Below, one piece after another: positions 1 to 8,030 of a DNA stretch of 18,576 nt. The notes below the pieces were generated by a model that was not told where the DNA came from, searched no databases, and saw nothing but the letters and a program-made list of their open reading frames with translations. The position numbers were made by a program, and so were the translations under genes. Source of the DNA: Petrocella sp024636985 (GTDB lineage Bacteria > Bacillota > Clostridia > Lachnospirales > Vallitaleaceae); NCBI GenBank assembly GCA_024636985.1, contig JAGXFY010000020.1, positions 1 through 18,576 on the forward strand, written 5' to 3'. Every line of letters begins with the position of its first letter. The stretch's first letter is position 1.

Positions 1-14
1 ATTCATATCCTCCT
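1..14 (-). promoter_or_regulatory. Ribosome binding site and start region of the next eut gene (probably eutM), cut by the window edge
   Basis: Read on the minus strand, the left edge has AGGAGG (9-14), then AT, then ATG AAT (6-1). A strong Shine-Dalgarno just before the edge, on the same strand as the operon, shows that another gene follows eutE. The 2-base spacing to this ATG is short, so the true start could be a few bases outside. In Listeria and Enterococcus eut loci the order eutL-eutK-eutE is followed by eutM, and Met-Asn is a plausible EutM beginning; that identity is inference. The 15-149 gap before it holds a 6-bp stem (72-90, CAACCT/AGGTTG) but no terminator and no ANTAR-type hairpin pair, so the operon probably reads through. 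Confidence 0.6.
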
Positions 15-149
15 AAATTTTTGATTTATTATTGGTTAAAATATCATAACTGAGCTTCTCTAAATTACTTCCAACCTATAGATGAGGTTGATCCATCCAT
101 AACTATATATTGTTTGTAACCCTTCAACTCTATCGTTTTAACACTTTAA

Positions 150-1622
150 CTATTGTTTATAGTTTTGTAACGCTTTTAAAACCATTTTTGTAATTGTCTC
201 AACTTCTAGATCTGCATGTGAAGATGTATTGGTTATCACTTCATCCTTATATTCATCTTGAATGTCTTCTAATTCCTTCGTGCCATAGGCCACACTTCTA
301 ATATTAATTAGATTAAGGGGGCTGACATTGTCAGAAGTCGAGCTACCTCCAACGGCACCACACCCAAGTGTTAGAGAAGGTGCCAAATTAGTGCTTGCTC
401 CTATGGCGCCCTGAGCTGAAGATGTATTAACAAGCAGTCTGGATACCGGCTTTTTCATCGCAAAAGCCCTGATGATATCATCATCTTTAGAGTGAATTAC
501 TAGAGAATGTCCTAAACCATAATATTCCAACAGCTCCATACATTTTTCACATGCCTTTTCCCAGTTTTCTTCAGAATAGAATGCCAATATAGGCGCTAAC
601 TTTTCCCTTGAAAATGGGTATTGTATGCCGACATGCGTTTCTTCACCAATGAGCACTCTTGTATCATCTGGTACATGTATTCCTGCCATTTCTGCTATCT
701 TTATTGCAGACTTACCAGCAATTTTAGCATTAAACCGTCCACATGCATCTTGAATGGTTTTTCCTACCTGCTCCCGTTCATCTCCTTCTAAAAAGTATGC
801 GCCCGCTTTTATGAATTCTTTTTTCACTTCCTCTTTGATACAGTTCTCGGTGACTACCGCCTGCTCAGAAGCACATATGGTGCCATTGTCAAAAGTCTTA
901 CTGTCCATAATCCTTTTTACTGCCAGTGGAATGTCTGCGCTCCGTTCAATAAAGGCTGGTACATTCCCCGGTCCAACGCCAAGCGCCGGTGTGCCTGAAC
1001 TGTATGCTGCTTTAACCATTGCAGAACCACCTGTTGCTAAGATCAGAGACACATCTTTGTGCTTCATTAAAGCATCTGTGCCTTCTAATGTCGGTATGGA
1101 CATACATCTTATGATGCCCTCTGGCGCGCCAGCTTCTACTGCTTTTTCTTCCATAATCCTAGCAACTTCACTAATACAATTCAGTGCCTTGGGATGTGGA
1201 CTAAATATTATGGCATTCCCTGACTTTATGGCTATAAGCGCTTTATAAATTGCGGTTGATGTAGGGTTGGTAGAAGGTACTAAACCTGCTATGACCCCTA
1301 CTGGTGTCCCAATCTCGATTACTTTTCTCTGCTTATCTTCCTTGATTATACCTACGGTCTTCATATCCTTGATGTATTCGTAAACCGCTTTGCTGGCGAA
1401 TTTGTTTTTTATGATTTTATGTTCATAAATACCAAATCCAGTTTCACTGACAGCCATTTTGGCCCATCGGTCTGATTCTTTATAAGCTACTTCATACATT
1501 GCTCTTACAATAGAATCGATTTCCTCTTGGGTTTTCAATTTAAGTAATTGTTGTGCTTCTTTTGCTTTTTCCACTAGGTTTCTGACGTCTTGAATGGAGC
1601 TTAAATCTTTGTCCTTGATCAT
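150..1622 (-). CDS. eutE: EutE, CoA-acylating acetaldehyde dehydrogenase of the Eut microcompartment
   Basis: Oxidises acetaldehyde made by ethanolamine ammonia-lyase to acetyl-CoA with NAD+ and CoA inside the shell. The 490 residues match the aldehyde dehydrogenase superfamily EutE/PduP branch: a GTPVGVIAGLVPSTNPT-type cofactor region at about 105-121, a TGGSAMVKAA segment near 197-206, GVGPGN at 215-220, and the catalytic Cys250 in the NGTICASEQ motif. The N-terminus starts directly in the catalytic domain. The last 20 residues (471-490) form a separate amphipathic helix after an acidic and Ser/Thr-rich linker, as expected of a C-terminal encapsulation peptide; this role is inferred. The ATG is 3 bases after the stop of the shell gene (TAG GAG ATG), with AAAGGAG upstream inside that gene, so the two are translationally coupled. 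Full length; no damage seen. Confidence 0.95.
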   Translation of the reverse strand: MIKDKDLSSIQDVRNLVEKAKEAQQLLKLKTQEEIDSIVRAMYEVAYKESDRWAKMAVSETGFGIYEHKIIKNKFASKAVYEYIKDMKTVGIIKEDKQRKVIEIGTPVGVIAGLVPSTNPTSTAIYKALIAIKSGNAIIFSPHPKALNCISEVARIMEEKAVEAGAPEGIIRCMSIPTLEGTDALMKHKDVSLILATGGSAMVKAAYSSGTPALGVGPGNVPAFIERSADIPLAVKRIMDSKTFDNGTICASEQAVVTENCIKEEVKKEFIKAGAYFLEGDEREQVGKTIQDACGRFNAKIAGKSAIKIAEMAGIHVPDDTRVLIGEETHVGIQYPFSREKLAPILAFYSEENWEKACEKCMELLEYYGLGHSLVIHSKDDDIIRAFAMKKPVSRLLVNTSSAQGAIGASTNLAPSLTLGCGAVGGSSTSDNVSPLNLINIRSVAYGTKELEDIQDEYKDEVITNTSSHADLEVETITKMVLKALQNYKQ

Positions 1623-1625
1623 CTC

Positions 1626-2156
1626 CTATTTCACTCCTTTGTAAAACTTCAAGATGGCTTCAATCAGCTCATCTTTTTTGGAATACTTAATCTGACTTCT
1701 TTCAATAGAGAGTACACCTTCAAATTGATCATCGATTTTTCTAGCCAATGCTCTTAAATCAACTGTTTTAAGACTTTTTAAGCCTTCTCTAGTTTTAGGT
1801 GATGGATTTGATTCTAAGGTGGCCTTTTCTTCTTGAAGGTTTTCTTCAGACTTATGATTTTCTTTCTCTGAAATCTCGACCGATCGCATTGGCAATATTT
1901 TTTCTACATCATCACTGGGTCTTGGAATGACATGGGTGGATAAAAGTTGACCTATTTTTTTCACCGCCACCTCTGCTGCGTCAATCGATGCTTTTACAGC
2001 ACCAACATCACCTCTAATATGTATGGTTACCAATCCGCCCTTTACAAATTCACAGCCTAATAATGTCACATTGGCTGCCTTTAAACATACATCGGCGGCT
2101 TCAATTGCCCCTACATACCCATATGTTTCTATCATTCCCAGGGCTATATTTTTCAT
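1626..2156 (-). CDS. eutK: EutK-like BMC shell protein with a C-terminal SAP/Rho_N-like extension
   Basis: Residues 1 to about 90 are a single BMC (pfam00936-type) domain: ALGMIETYGYVGAIEAADVC at the start, a KGGL pore loop, an IRGDVGAV segment and HVIPRP near the end. It is therefore a hexamer-forming shell tile. About 40 charged residues (Glu/Lys-rich linker) follow, then a compact 45-residue C-terminal region with the pattern LKSLKTVDLRALARK ... YSKKDELIEAIL, like SAP or Rho_N helical nucleic-acid-binding modules. E. coli EutK is also a BMC domain plus a C-terminal helix-turn-helix domain, and the eutL-K-E position agrees with the name, but the extension here does not look the same. I chose ATG at 2156 (176 residues, GGTGA five bases upstream); GTG at 2168 in the same frame would add four residues and lacks a good ribosome site. 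Confidence 0.85.
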   Translation of the reverse strand: MKNIALGMIETYGYVGAIEAADVCLKAANVTLLGCEFVKGGLVTIHIRGDVGAVKASIDAAEVAVKKIGQLLSTHVIPRPSDDVEKILPMRSVEISEKENHKSEENLQEEKATLESNPSPKTREGLKSLKTVDLRALARKIDDQFEGVLSIERSQIKYSKKDELIEAILKFYKGVK

Positions 2157-2177
2157 GTTTTTCACCACATTTTCTTA

Positions 2178-2831
2178 TTAGTATTTGGTTGGGTCATCTG
2201 CAACAAATTGAACCGCCGCTGCAAAAGCGTCACAAGCGGATTTACATGCAGATTGACTACCTGTTAATAACCCACCACCAAAGTTTGTCTCAGATGGCGG
2301 TCCATAAAACTGTACCATCTTAACATCAGATGATTTGAGTGCTGCATCCAGTGCATAAACCGCTTCTATAGGTGGTGCTATCAAATAGGCAAGCGCTTCT
2401 CCTTCTTCTACACCAGCTACCTTGGATAAATAGGTGCCTGTTCTTGAAATACAATGAGCGTAATAAGGAATGGTGTCATCCTCATTGGCACTATAGAAGC
2501 ATGCATCGTTTGCAATAAAGTCAACGACCACATCTAAACCGCTTCTTACCTCTGCAGGATTTGCCCCGGCTAAAATACCGATAAATTCACCTGCTAGTTT
2601 TGTGGAAGCATTTGCAGCTCCAGCATAAAATGATTTTGCATAGACCACTTCAACTTGAGCTTTTTTTGTCGCTTCATCCAGTGCGGTATAAGAAACATCA
2701 TCACAATCGGATGTAACGAGTCCTATAGATCTTTGATCCGGTTTTAATTCTAGGGCCTTCGCCAGATCTGAATCCACATTAGGAATCAGTTTAACACTCA
2801 GTACACTTGCACGAATTGCATCATTTTTCAT
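2178..2831 (-). CDS. eutL: EutL, trimeric tandem-BMC shell protein
   Basis: A 217-residue protein of the EutL family, with two circularly permuted BMC domains in one chain that form pseudohexameric trimers with a gated central pore in the shell facets. The start (DAIRASVLSVKLIPNVD), the SIGLVTSDCDDVSYTALDEATK segment near 35-56, and the C-terminal MVQFYGPPSETNFGGGLLTG stretch followed by SACKSACDAF are typical. Length equals that of known EutL proteins. Ribosome site AAGGAGG lies 9 bases before the ATG. It sits 20 bases after eutC and 21 before the EutK-like gene, in the same transcript. Confidence 0.95.
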   Translation of the reverse strand: MKNDAIRASVLSVKLIPNVDSDLAKALELKPDQRSIGLVTSDCDDVSYTALDEATKKAQVEVVYAKSFYAGAANASTKLAGEFIGILAGANPAEVRSGLDVVVDFIANDACFYSANEDDTIPYYAHCISRTGTYLSKVAGVEEGEALAYLIAPPIEAVYALDAALKSSDVKMVQFYGPPSETNFGGGLLTGSQSACKSACDAFAAAVQFVADDPTKY

Positions 2832-2851
2832 ATTGTTGTCCCTCCTTATTT

Positions 2852-3739
2852 TTACAATTGTAATTCCAGACCACTTTTCTTTTGATCCAGCATTTCTTTT
2901 AATATGTGTGCAATATGAGCACCAGCTTCTACGGCTGCAGTTCCGCCTTGATGGATATTAGAAACCACTGTTCTTCTTGCCTCCGGCATACCTACGGTTC
3001 CTTTATAGGCTATATAAGCACTCATACTTTCTCCTGTAGCCAGTCCAGGTCTTTCACCTACAAACAAACATGTAATGTCCGCACCCGTTACTTCAGATAC
3101 AACATCCATAGAAGGTACGCGACCGTATTTAATAAAAAATGGTGTGCCAACTTTTATGCCATAGCCCTCTAGTCCTTGGAATAAAACGGGTAATATATCC
3201 CTAATGTTTGCTTCTATTGCAGTTGAGCTTAAACCATCCGCCACAATGACTTGGACTTGTGGGTTCATTTTACATTTTTCTTTTATTAGCGCTACTTCTT
3301 CGTCATCAAACTTTCTACCAAGATCCGGTCGGGTTAGATATTCATCTTTGTCCTTACATTTTGTTTTTACAGTGAAAAGATTCATTTCTGCAATGATTTC
3401 TTCAGATACATCTGTAAAAACAGCATCCATCGCTACAGCGTGATCTGCTCTGAATCTTAGTAAAGTTTCAGTCTTATACCTTGGGCCTGCTCGCCACACA
3501 CCAACCCTAGCAGAAGTTTTTGCTTTCATTTGCAAATACTCTTCTCCATTCTCTGGATTAGGTACCAACAATTGTTTCCTCATATCCACCATAGTAATAT
3601 CTGACAATTCATTGTCATCTATATGGTCGACTTCGCTTTGACTTGTTCCGGTGACTTTTTTTGATCCTTCAAAATCCTTGTTCTTCATTTCTGATAAAAC
3701 TTGCTCAACTATTACTTTTAATTCTTTCTCAGATATCAT
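2852..3739 (-). CDS. eutC: EutC, small subunit of adenosylcobalamin-dependent ethanolamine ammonia-lyase
   Basis: Small (beta) subunit that with EutB forms the B12-dependent lyase producing acetaldehyde and ammonia. The 295 residues hold an N-terminal amphipathic helix (about 1-20, ISEKELKVIVEQVLSEMK) of the kind that targets EutC to the microcompartment lumen, then a polar linker (about 20-50), then the conserved core: SARVGVWRAGPRYKT near 75-90, LRFRADHAVAMDAV, a VIVADGLSSTAIEAN segment near 165-180, and GERPGLATGESMSAY near the cobalamin-binding C-terminal part. Ribosome site AGGTGAGGTGA precedes the ATG, 10 bases after eutB2. It is the only eutC here, although two eutB genes precede it, so it must serve both or discriminate between them. 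Confidence 0.95.
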   Translation of the reverse strand: MISEKELKVIVEQVLSEMKNKDFEGSKKVTGTSQSEVDHIDDNELSDITMVDMRKQLLVPNPENGEEYLQMKAKTSARVGVWRAGPRYKTETLLRFRADHAVAMDAVFTDVSEEIIAEMNLFTVKTKCKDKDEYLTRPDLGRKFDDEEVALIKEKCKMNPQVQVIVADGLSSTAIEANIRDILPVLFQGLEGYGIKVGTPFFIKYGRVPSMDVVSEVTGADITCLFVGERPGLATGESMSAYIAYKGTVGMPEARRTVVSNIHQGGTAAVEAGAHIAHILKEMLDQKKSGLELQL

Positions 3740-3749
3740 TTAATTCACC

Positions 3750-5120
3750 TCACCTTTTCAAAAATATTGATGGATCTCCACCTTTTGCTGTTAGCTTGCC
3801 GCTTTCATCCATGATGCCCATATCCATGAGCCATTTGAAAAACTCTTTGGTCGGTTTCCTGTTTAGTAATTCACGTAAGGTTGCATCATCGTGAAAACTG
3901 GTATCCTGATAACTTAACATAATGTCATCTCCCACCGGTACACCCATATAATAATTGGAACCGGCCATAGCAAGTAACATGGTCGCAATTTCTTGGTCGT
4001 TTTGATCCATTTTAGTATGGTTTGTATAACATGGTGCCATACCCATAGGTAAGCCCATAAGTTTTCCCATAAAATGATCCTCAAGATTTGCCCGAATCAT
4101 TTGTCTTCCATCATATAGAGTTTCCGGGCCAATAAAGCCAGATACATTGTTGACCATAAAGGGATTGTATCTTTTTGCAAAGCCATAGCTTCTTGCTTCA
4201 AGCGTCATCTCATCTACACCATGATCCGTATCCAGTGACATCTCTGAACCCTGACCGGTTTCAAAGTACATAAGATTCGGACCGGGAGCTATGCCTTGCT
4301 TCTTAATCAATTCATATGCTTCATCAATGAGCGCTGCATCAATGCCAAAAGCCTTATTGGCATCTTCCGTTCCTGCAACACTTTGAAAAAAAATCGATAC
4401 CGGTGCCCCTTGTCTGACGGCTTCCATCTGTGTGGATATATGAGACAAAACACAGGTTTGGGTTGGTACCTCCCACTTCATCATAAAGTCATAAATACAG
4501 TTCATGATGTTTTTGGTATTGCCCACCGTATCTTCAACTGGATTGACACCAATAACCGCATCGCCTGAACCATAGGACAAGCCTTCCATTATGGACGCTA
4601 TAATGCCATTAGGATCATCCGTCGGATGATTGGGTTGGAGCCTAAAGGAAAGGGTTCCCGGTAAGCCGACGATGGTATTGGCTTTGCCCCATATGTTGAT
4701 TTTACTGGCCCCATAGACCAAATCCATATTCGACATAAGCTTAGCAGCACCGGCTACCATTTCAGCGGTAAGGCCTCTTCCGATACGTATGATATCTTCA
4801 TTGGTCGTTGAATGCATCAGTACATATTCCCTTAAATAACCAACTGTCCAGTTTTTGATTTCATTATAAATACTTTCATTCACCAGACCATCAATCACCC
4901 TCGTTACTTCGTCTTCTTCCATGGGAATGACCGGATTCTTTCTTAAATCTTCTAATGTTAGTTCACTTAGAACTCTTTTTGCCGCCACCCTCTCTTGAGC
5001 AGTTTCAGCAGCTATTTTTAGATAAGTGTCTCCGGATTTTTCTTCATTGGCCTTTGCCAACACATCTTTTACAGACGTAAACGCATACGAAACACCAAAT
5101 AGTTTCGTCTTAAGTTTCAT
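3750..5120 (-). CDS. eutB: EutB2, second and divergent ethanolamine ammonia-lyase large-subunit paralogue
   Basis: A full-length (456 residue) EutB-family TIM-barrel subunit, directly after eutB1 in tandem. By my count 35 of its first 50 residues equal EutB1, and the two align without gaps through the barrel. Kept residues, in E. coli EutB numbering, which this protein follows exactly: Arg160, Gln162, Asn193, Glu287, Phe329, Met392 and Leu402. Changed: residue 362 is Ala (MGMAPCYTNH) where EutB1 and E. coli have Asp, a residue I recall as contacting the substrate amine. Positions 185, 327 and 403 are Ser in place of Val, Val and Asn. The frame is intact, with GAGGAGG seven bases before ATG and eutC ten bases after its stop, so it is not a decaying copy. 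It could be an altered-specificity lyase subunit, a partner in mixed oligomers, or a weakly active copy. The family assignment is firm; the function is open. Confidence 0.9.
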   Translation of the reverse strand: MKLKTKLFGVSYAFTSVKDVLAKANEEKSGDTYLKIAAETAQERVAAKRVLSELTLEDLRKNPVIPMEEDEVTRVIDGLVNESIYNEIKNWTVGYLREYVLMHSTTNEDIIRIGRGLTAEMVAGAAKLMSNMDLVYGASKINIWGKANTIVGLPGTLSFRLQPNHPTDDPNGIIASIMEGLSYGSGDAVIGVNPVEDTVGNTKNIMNCIYDFMMKWEVPTQTCVLSHISTQMEAVRQGAPVSIFFQSVAGTEDANKAFGIDAALIDEAYELIKKQGIAPGPNLMYFETGQGSEMSLDTDHGVDEMTLEARSYGFAKRYNPFMVNNVSGFIGPETLYDGRQMIRANLEDHFMGKLMGLPMGMAPCYTNHTKMDQNDQEIATMLLAMAGSNYYMGVPVGDDIMLSYQDTSFHDDATLRELLNRKPTKEFFKWLMDMGIMDESGKLTAKGGDPSIFLKR

Positions 5121-5137
5121 TGAGATTCCTCCTCGTT

Positions 5138-6502
5138 TTACTTAAGAAAAATGGACGCGTCACCTGCTCTATCTGTGAACTTACCGTTCTTTCTAATGCC
5201 CATTTTTTCTAACCATAAATCAAATTCCTTAATTGGTTTCAAATTCAACAATTCTCGGAGTGTCTGTGCTTCGTGATACCCTGTACATTGATAATTCAGC
5301 ATAACGTCATCCCCAACCGGTATACCCATGAAATAGTTGCATCCTGCGGTTGTAAGAAGTACCGCTAGATTCTCAATGTCGTTTTGATCTGCTTTCATGT
5401 GATTGGTGTAACAAGCATCCACGCCCATTGGTATACCTGTTAATTTGCCCATGAAATGATCTTCAAGACCTGCTCTTATAACCTGCTGATTGTCATACAA
5501 AAATTCGGGTCCAATAAAGCCAACCACTGTGTTGACCAAAAATGGTTGATACCTTTTTGCGTACCCATAGCATCTTGCTTCTAAAGTCAACTGATCTGCA
5601 CCATGATGGGCGTCCGATGACAACTCAGATCCTTGACCCGTTTCAAAATACATAACGTTTGGTCCAGTTGATGTTCCTTCTTTTAGCACCAAAGCTCTCG
5701 CTTCATCTAGCATTTCAGTTGTAACACCAAATGCTTCATTTCCTTTTTGAGAGCCTGCTATACTTTGGAATATTAAGTCCGATGGCGCACCTTCTCTTAT
5801 GGCTTTCATCTGGGTTGTAACATGACCTAAAACACAAGCTTGGGTCGGAATCTCCCATTTGTTTTTTAAGTCTGCAAATATTTTTAAGACATTACTAACA
5901 CTATTTACGGTGTCGTCAACCGGATTAAGGCCTATAACAGCATCACCAACACCATATGAAAGTCCTTCCATGGTAGATATCATAATGCCGTCCAAATCAT
6001 CTGTCGGGTGGTTGGGTTGTAACCTTATAGATAAGGTACCTGGGAGTCCTATGGTTGTATTACAATGGGCTGTTATTCTAATCTTACTGGCACCATAGAT
6101 CAGATCTAGATTGGACATGATTTTTGTGACTGCTGCAACCATTTCACTGGTTAAACCTCTGCTAATTCTTACTAGATCACTTTCTTTTGTACTTGAATCT
6201 AGAATCCATTCTCTTAGTTCACTGACGGTCCAGTTTTGAATCTCTGCATAGATTTTTTCATTGACCGCATCTTGGATGACCCTTGTGACTTCATCCGTTT
6301 CGTATGGTATTACAGGGTTGTTTCTCAAATCCTTCAACATAAGATTACTAAGAACCTCTTTGGCAGCTACACGTTCTGTAACTGTGTTAGCGGCGATGCC
6401 TGCCAGCTTATCTCCGGATTTTTCTTCGTTTGCCTTTGCTAAGACTTCTTTGACTGTGCTAAATTGATACACATCTCCAAATAACTTGGTTTTTAACCTC
6501 AT
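5138..6502 (-). CDS. eutB: EutB1, ethanolamine ammonia-lyase large (catalytic) subunit
   Basis: Large subunit of the adenosylcobalamin-dependent lyase that converts ethanolamine to acetaldehyde and ammonia by a radical mechanism. The 454 residues follow E. coli EutB numbering exactly and keep the pocket residues Arg160 and Gln162 (RLQPN), Asn193 (GLNPVDD), Glu287 (YFETGQGS), Phe329 (VVGFIGPE), Asp362 (MGVDACYTNH), Met392 and Leu402. This should be the ordinary ethanolamine enzyme of the locus. I chose ATG at 6502 (MRLKTKLFG) because E. coli EutB starts MKLKTTLFG and GAGG lies seven bases upstream; an in-frame ATG at 6541 would overlap eutA and add 13 unconserved residues. eutA ends 28 bases before and eutB2 starts 17 bases after. 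Confidence 0.96.
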   Translation of the reverse strand: MRLKTKLFGDVYQFSTVKEVLAKANEEKSGDKLAGIAANTVTERVAAKEVLSNLMLKDLRNNPVIPYETDEVTRVIQDAVNEKIYAEIQNWTVSELREWILDSSTKESDLVRISRGLTSEMVAAVTKIMSNLDLIYGASKIRITAHCNTTIGLPGTLSIRLQPNHPTDDLDGIMISTMEGLSYGVGDAVIGLNPVDDTVNSVSNVLKIFADLKNKWEIPTQACVLGHVTTQMKAIREGAPSDLIFQSIAGSQKGNEAFGVTTEMLDEARALVLKEGTSTGPNVMYFETGQGSELSSDAHHGADQLTLEARCYGYAKRYQPFLVNTVVGFIGPEFLYDNQQVIRAGLEDHFMGKLTGIPMGVDACYTNHMKADQNDIENLAVLLTTAGCNYFMGIPVGDDVMLNYQCTGYHEAQTLRELLNLKPIKEFDLWLEKMGIRKNGKFTDRAGDASIFLK

Positions 6503-6530
6503 ACTATCACCTCTTCTTTTATATTGATGA

Positions 6531-7967
6531 CTAATATCCAAATGCTAATGTTTTGATTACAATTGGTACGACCCTCCCATTTGCCAAAGGTTTTCCTATA
6601 TCGATAAAATCCCCATTACTTACATTAACAGCATCGATACATACAACGTCCTTCTTATACTCTAAATATGTTTGAATAGTTTGTCCTAGTGCCTTTGCTA
6701 TGTCATGTTCTACAATAACTACCAGCGGAACATCCATACTTATGATTTCCGCCATCCCATCAACAATTGTCTGTGCTAGTAACTTCAGCTCACCAAAGCT
6801 TATACTCTTCACCCCCTTAATGGCTAAAGCCACCTGTTGTTTTTCATTATGCAGGCCAAACCAACTGACTTTTTCTTTGATTGCCTGACGCAGTTGTTCA
6901 TAACCCAATTGCTCATCTTCCGCTGAAAGCTTAAGAATCGGTATGTTTTTAAGCGGAAAAATATCTTTTGAGAAGGTTATTGTGCTCCCGCTAATATCTG
7001 TCGTATGACTGCCCGCACCAACAACGGTAGCTCTGATGGTTTCTGTTGGTTCATATATGTCAAAATAATCGGACAGATTCAGTTTTTGTATGCTCTTGCC
7101 CAAAAAAACACCGATATCCCCATAAATAAGTTTTTTTTCTTCTGAATAGGTCCCATATATACAGTCTGCAACACCGCCAGAAAATGAGATGTATTTAATC
7201 TCATAATTTCTTTTTAAGTCCTTTGTCGTCAGTATTAACTTCAGATCTTCTGTTGCTTTTCTTATACCCAGAACCTCTTCAATCAGTTCTGCCATCCGGT
7301 TCGTTATCCTATTTATCCTATCCGTCGAGATCACCTGGCCTAGCTCTATCTGAATGTCCATGTTGTTTGCTAATTTTTTCATTTTTTTTGATATGTATTC
7401 TACTGTCATGCTGTCTGGATGAATCTTAATAAGTCGACCTCCAAGATCCAAACACGTGGTGTCTATAATCTCACCATCTTTGAATACCGATATATTGGTC
7501 GTTCCACCTCCGATATCTAGATTCACAACGACGCTTCTTTTTGACTTGGAAAAGAGATCTGCGCCGGCACCTTTTCCGGCGATGATGGCTTCAAGATCCG
7601 GTCCTGCTGTGGCAACAACAAAATCACCTGCCAATCCGCTCAGTTTTTCAAGTACAAGAGATGCATTCACTTTTCTTGCCGTTTCACCGGTTATAATCAC
7701 TGCACCTGTGTCCACATCCTCTGGATTGATTTCAGCTTTTTTATAGTCTTTTTCTATAATTTTTCTAATGGCTTCCCCATCAATCTCTGTTTCTGATATT
7801 AAGGGTGTGAAATAAATCTTGCTCTTATAAATGACTTCTTTTTCTACAATGCTAATTTTAGGTATAGAAAATGCCGATGCCGTGTTTTCGATGGTCAGCC
7901 TGCTAAATACCAATTGGGTTGTTGAAGTACCGATGTCGATGCCTACGCTAATGATTTTTTCTTCCAA
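6531..7967 (-). CDS. eutA: EutA, reactivating factor for ethanolamine ammonia-lyase
   Basis: EutA restores ammonia-lyase that has been inactivated with damaged cobalamin, using ATP to help release the bound cofactor so that intact adenosylcobalamin can bind. The 478 residues show the actin/Hsp70-type ATPase phosphate loops: VGIDIGTSTT at 8-17 and NLDIGGGTTN at 149-158. IISFSGG-like and GAGSHTTDISGSTI segments follow later. The start codon is TTG, with GGGAGG seven bases upstream; no ATG nearby fits better. It is the first gene after the internal terminator/antiterminator at 7988-8064, so its transcription and that of everything below depends on read-through there. One EutA serves two EutB paralogues. 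Confidence 0.93.
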   Translation of the reverse strand: MEEKIISVGIDIGTSTTQLVFSRLTIENTASAFSIPKISIVEKEVIYKSKIYFTPLISETEIDGEAIRKIIEKDYKKAEINPEDVDTGAVIITGETARKVNASLVLEKLSGLAGDFVVATAGPDLEAIIAGKGAGADLFSKSKRSVVVNLDIGGGTTNISVFKDGEIIDTTCLDLGGRLIKIHPDSMTVEYISKKMKKLANNMDIQIELGQVISTDRINRITNRMAELIEEVLGIRKATEDLKLILTTKDLKRNYEIKYISFSGGVADCIYGTYSEEKKLIYGDIGVFLGKSIQKLNLSDYFDIYEPTETIRATVVGAGSHTTDISGSTITFSKDIFPLKNIPILKLSAEDEQLGYEQLRQAIKEKVSWFGLHNEKQQVALAIKGVKSISFGELKLLAQTIVDGMAEIISMDVPLVVIVEHDIAKALGQTIQTYLEYKKDVVCIDAVNVSNGDFIDIGKPLANGRVVPIVIKTLAFGY

Positions 7968-7987
7968 ATTAGCCCCTCCCTAAACGC

Positions 7988-8030
7988 AAAAATTGGCCTA
8001 AAAAGTATGCGAACATACTCCTTAGGCCAA
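7988..8030 (-). terminator. Intrinsic terminator between eutW and eutA
   Basis: On the minus strand a 17-bp stem (TTGGCCTAAGGAGTATG with CATACTTTTTAGGCCAA, two G-U pairs) closes a TTCG tetraloop (7993-8030) and is followed at once by five U (7988-7992). UUCG loops are very stable. It would stop transcripts after eutW unless its 5' arm is taken up by the upstream hairpin at 8024-8038. Confidence 0.92.

Noticed and set aside
3750..5120. eutB2 as a pseudogene
   Set aside because: Full length, no internal stops, strong ribosome site, tight operon spacing, and most catalytic residues kept; changes are confined substitutions.
5121..5137. A further antitermination or promoter site between the two eutB genes
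   Set aside because: The 17-base gap holds only the eutB2 ribosome site.
6503..6541. Upstream ATG for eutB1 at 6541
   Set aside because: The added 13 residues overlap eutA and have no counterpart in EutB. The internal ATG has a proper ribosome site and matches the family N-terminus.
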